From assembly GCA_903813345.2 (NCBI GenBank), contig CAIIXF020000005.1, positions 17,487,375 through 17,551,374 on the forward strand: a stretch of 64,000 nucleotides of DNA, read 5' to 3'. The notes below the pieces were generated by a model, which saw only the letters and a list, made by a program, of their open reading frames with translations, had not been told where the DNA came from and made no database searches. A program made the position numbers and the translations under genes. The first letter of the stretch is position 1. Every line of letters starts with the position of its first letter. Positions 61,201-64,000 of this stretch are shown here, piece after piece. The stretch comes from Owenia fusiformis. Taxonomy: Eukaryota; Annelida; Polychaeta; Sabellida; Oweniidae.

Positions 61201-63858
61201 ATACACACACCATTTTCAAATTCGATAGGAGAGTTGTAAGTTCGTTTGATTAAGTTATGAATATTCAAGTAAAACCAGGTTTGCTTTTAAACACAAAATA
61301 GTGTATTTGTATACCTTGAAATTGATGAAAGCTGCGACAACTGTTCCTGCAATGGTGGCGAATCCTCCAGTCAATACAGCGTGCAATTCCGACTCCGTCA
61401 ATTTCATCAAGAATGGTCTCAGGATTACACTGGATTCAACCTGGATACAAAAACAAAGACAAAAAAATAAAGAGAACATCGACAATACAATAAGTCGAGC
61501 CTAGCATTATACACGGAACGACAGAGAAAATGAAAAGCACCAACGCTACTAGAACGAATTTGCAATGCACGAAATACAATATACGTAAGTGTTGTGCCAT
61601 CTATACTGACTGTCCTTAATTACATGACTCCATATATCACAACAATATACACATAAAAAATGATGATAAAATATTAATATAAATATATAAAAATATAATA
61701 CCAGAGTGATGAATTTACACAGAAGTGTGCATATAGTTATACCTGGCCTAAAAATATGTTTGCAGCAGCACTCAGGGATTCCACCCCTGTGGTTCCCATG
61801 GTGACCTGCATCAACCATGCAATCTTAGAGATGATGATCTGCATCACACCAATGTAGTACAAGATGGAGATGACGGAACTGAAGTACACTATAACAGGGA
61901 GAATCTGAAAAGGTAAATTAAATCTAGACAAATAGCTAATTAAGCGATGGGGATAATATACGTATCCATACAAGGAGGCACTTCTGAATTAATGAATCCC
62001 TGAAACATTACAAGCCACACCAGCAATAATCACAGTGATAATATACGATCTATTCCACATGATAGCCAATTTAGTGATAAGGACAATGTATGATAGTACC
62101 GAGGGGCACTACGGGGCCATTGGATTTCTGAAACATTCTTAATAATTCCAATTGGAAAAATATTATGCATCTACATAGTATCACATTAAAATCAACTTTA
62201 AAAATAGTATAACAACACAGGACTGAACAACAGTATACCAATCCTGAATTGTGGCTGACTAGGACTTCATTCATCCTAGGCTGACGACAATAACATTGAA
62301 ATGTACAAATCGCCCAAATATATTATAAACCATTATTGATAGTTCCTAGTTTCACAAGTTTTTCACATACCATGTAAAGACAGAACGTTACAATGATTTC
62401 CAAAGAAAAAACGTTGGCTTCATTTCTATAAACGTGTTCAATGTATTACAAAGGTGTATTACAAGAGTTGTGATTGTAGGTTTTAATTTCTCGATCTTGT
62501 GCTGTCTTTTCATTTTCCAGAACTTTGTGTTCTATATATTTATACCTTGAATGCCACGGCATGGAGAAGATATTGAGGATCTCCGAAAACAAATTTGGAA
62601 CCCTCATCTGTATATGCTAGGAATGTTTCCACTTGACTTCCGATAAACTGGAAGGCTGTATATCCAACGGACCAACGAAGCACTAGAAGACCAAAGATGA
62701 ATTGAAGAGCTAGCCCCCAAATCACTGGTCTCCAGTTTACCTGTAAAATGCAAACAATGTATGTATCAAGTATCATTTTATAGATTGTTTAACAACATAA
62801 ATTAGGATAAATTCTGAAGAGGATGTTATGTCTATAACTAAGTACCACTGGTTAAATACAGTTTGAACAAAAGTTTAAGCACATGCATTTTACATAAACA
62901 CAGAATAAACAATTGCTGAAGCATTCAATAAAAACTGTACTTTTATGAGAAAGTAAGACTACAATGTCAATAGTAGGCGATGTATATAAAAACCTACTTT
63001 ATGGGGACTTTTTGATGTTATAAATAATAACATGACCCACAGAACGAGTCCCCCGGCAGAAATGAGTTTGTCTGGTTTATCTAGCGAGTTTAACACCAGG
63101 AACACAATAAGACCAACTATTAAGCATACATACACGAGCCTGAAATAAGAAGAAATGAATATGTGAACACTTGAAAAGTTGGCATACTCTTATAATTGTC
63201 AAATTATGATGCTGTCCGTTTCGTTTGTTCGTATTACGTTAAGTTCATGTCACAAGTCATGATTATTTCCAAGTGCTATTCCTTGTGAATAATGTGGACC
63301 CATACATGTACATACACATCCATACATGATCTATAATTCTAAATCTTCTAATTGAAATGAGTCTTACCATTTTAAACATGGCCATGCCTTGTCTATGTAT
63401 ATTCCCAATGGTACACAGACTGCCTCGTTTATCCTATCACCATGCCTATCTCTGATATAGCCATACACAAGACAAACAAGGACAAACACAGTGATTACAA
63501 TCAAAGCAATGGCTCCAGAGGGACTGAGGTAGATGGCATAGCCAAGATATGCGCTGTACAACAGAAGAAGTATCACAAGAACAATTCTTGAAATAAGCTT
63601 TACATTATCAGTCATTAATCCTGTGATTGAGGTGTGTATTGTTGCGATTCCTCTTGTGCAACAGTTTCCGTCATTATCACCTTCGTTTGTGTCTTTCTTG
63701 TCGGTTAAGCCTGAGTCAATTGCAATTGATTCCAAATCTTGTTTATGTGCTTTATTGGTGTCATCGCTAGCATACTTAGATGCATAGTACACGTTATTTA
63801 GTTCAATTTGGTTTCCAGTGTCGTCCGCTTGGAAAGCTTTGTTATGTTTACCATCCAT
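58240..63858 (-). CDS. SLC28: Concentrative nucleoside transporter (SLC28/CNT family), copy B, complete
   Basis: The same ten-exon structure as copy A, with identical exon lengths and phases: 63368-63858, 62998-63139, 62546-62740, 61743-61904, 61315-61440, 60878-61008, 60484-60652, 59142-59300, 58651-58831 and 58240-58328. The open frame is intact for 614 codons and every junction is GT-AG, so there is no sign of pseudogene decay. In exon 1 I count six residue differences from copy A; exons 5, 8 and 9 look unchanged at the protein level. The unusual GQVE and GFGSVAA residues are also present here, so they are not a sequencing error in one copy. The intron downstream of exon 9 is more diverged than its neighbours (a small deletion next to the donor). 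The promoter lies beyond the right edge. Confidence 0.93.
59281..60190 (-). repeat. 54/55-bp minisatellite overlapping the exon-8 splice acceptor, copy B
   Basis: Seventeen units. Most are 54 bp, but the units starting at 59767, 59876 and 60093 are 55 bp (CACATTAAG instead of CACATAAG), which breaks the open frame. Unit types alternate: five units end TAGTTACCTATG and the others TATTTACCAATG. In copy A the first type appears only once. The terminal unit is degenerate, as in A. The position relative to exon 8 is the same as in copy A. Confidence 0.95.
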
Positions 63859-64000
63859 TTTATCTGTTGTCCTCTGTCCAGTCACCGTCTAGGTTGTTTA
63901 ACTGTTGTTGTAGTACGAAATAAAAAAATTCTTAATGTTTGCTGTTCGTATTGAATGATCGCTGCTACTTAAACATTGTCATGTGTTTCGAATTGAATTG

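Overview
The window is genomic DNA from an invertebrate animal. It is AT-rich, its genes are split by GT-AG introns, its protein families are typical of metazoans, and it carries many short transposon-like inverted repeats and one assembly gap. I cannot fix the phylum. The Lbx and TBC1D25 sequences look close to vertebrate ones, so a non-vertebrate deuterostome or a slowly evolving spiralian would fit.

Layout. (1) 1-11.9 kb, minus strand, copy A: the 5' part of a CNBD2-like cyclic-nucleotide-binding protein gene (158-2754, running off the left edge) and a complete ten-exon SLC28-type concentrative nucleoside transporter (CNT) gene (6100-11743). Intron 7 of the transporter holds a 54-bp minisatellite. 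(2) 16.4-28.1 kb, plus strand: a two-coding-exon ladybird homeobox gene (Lbx) with a likely TATA promoter, a 5'UTR exon and a 10.4-kb intron. (3) 28-41 kb: no gene recognised; several fold-back elements and a 247-bp triplication. (4) 41.2-49.6 kb, plus strand: the first three coding exons of TBC1D25, with introns full of MITE-like repeats; its TBC-domain exons are not in the window before the gap. (5) 52106-52604: 499 Ns. (6) 52605-64000, minus strand, copy B: a near-identical direct repeat of block 1, again with partial CNBD2 and an intact SLC28 gene.

I rebuilt the genes exon by exon. Splice sites and phases close in every intron of both SLC28 copies (614 codons each), of Lbx (304 codons) and of the TBC1D25 start. 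Copies A and B differ by only a few amino acids, by indels, by minisatellite composition and by a ~550-bp MITE present only in B. That pattern fits either a recent duplication or two haplotypes of one locus placed in series by the assembler. The gap at the edge of copy B and the interrupted TBC1D25 gene favour the second reading.

The most unusual structure is the intron-7 minisatellite. Each 54-bp unit contains a copy of the exon-8 3' splice site plus the first bases of exon 8, and most units keep the reading frame. Use of a distal acceptor would therefore insert multiples of 18 residues into a transmembrane segment. The transporter also carries changes at positions that bind the nucleoside in CNT proteins.
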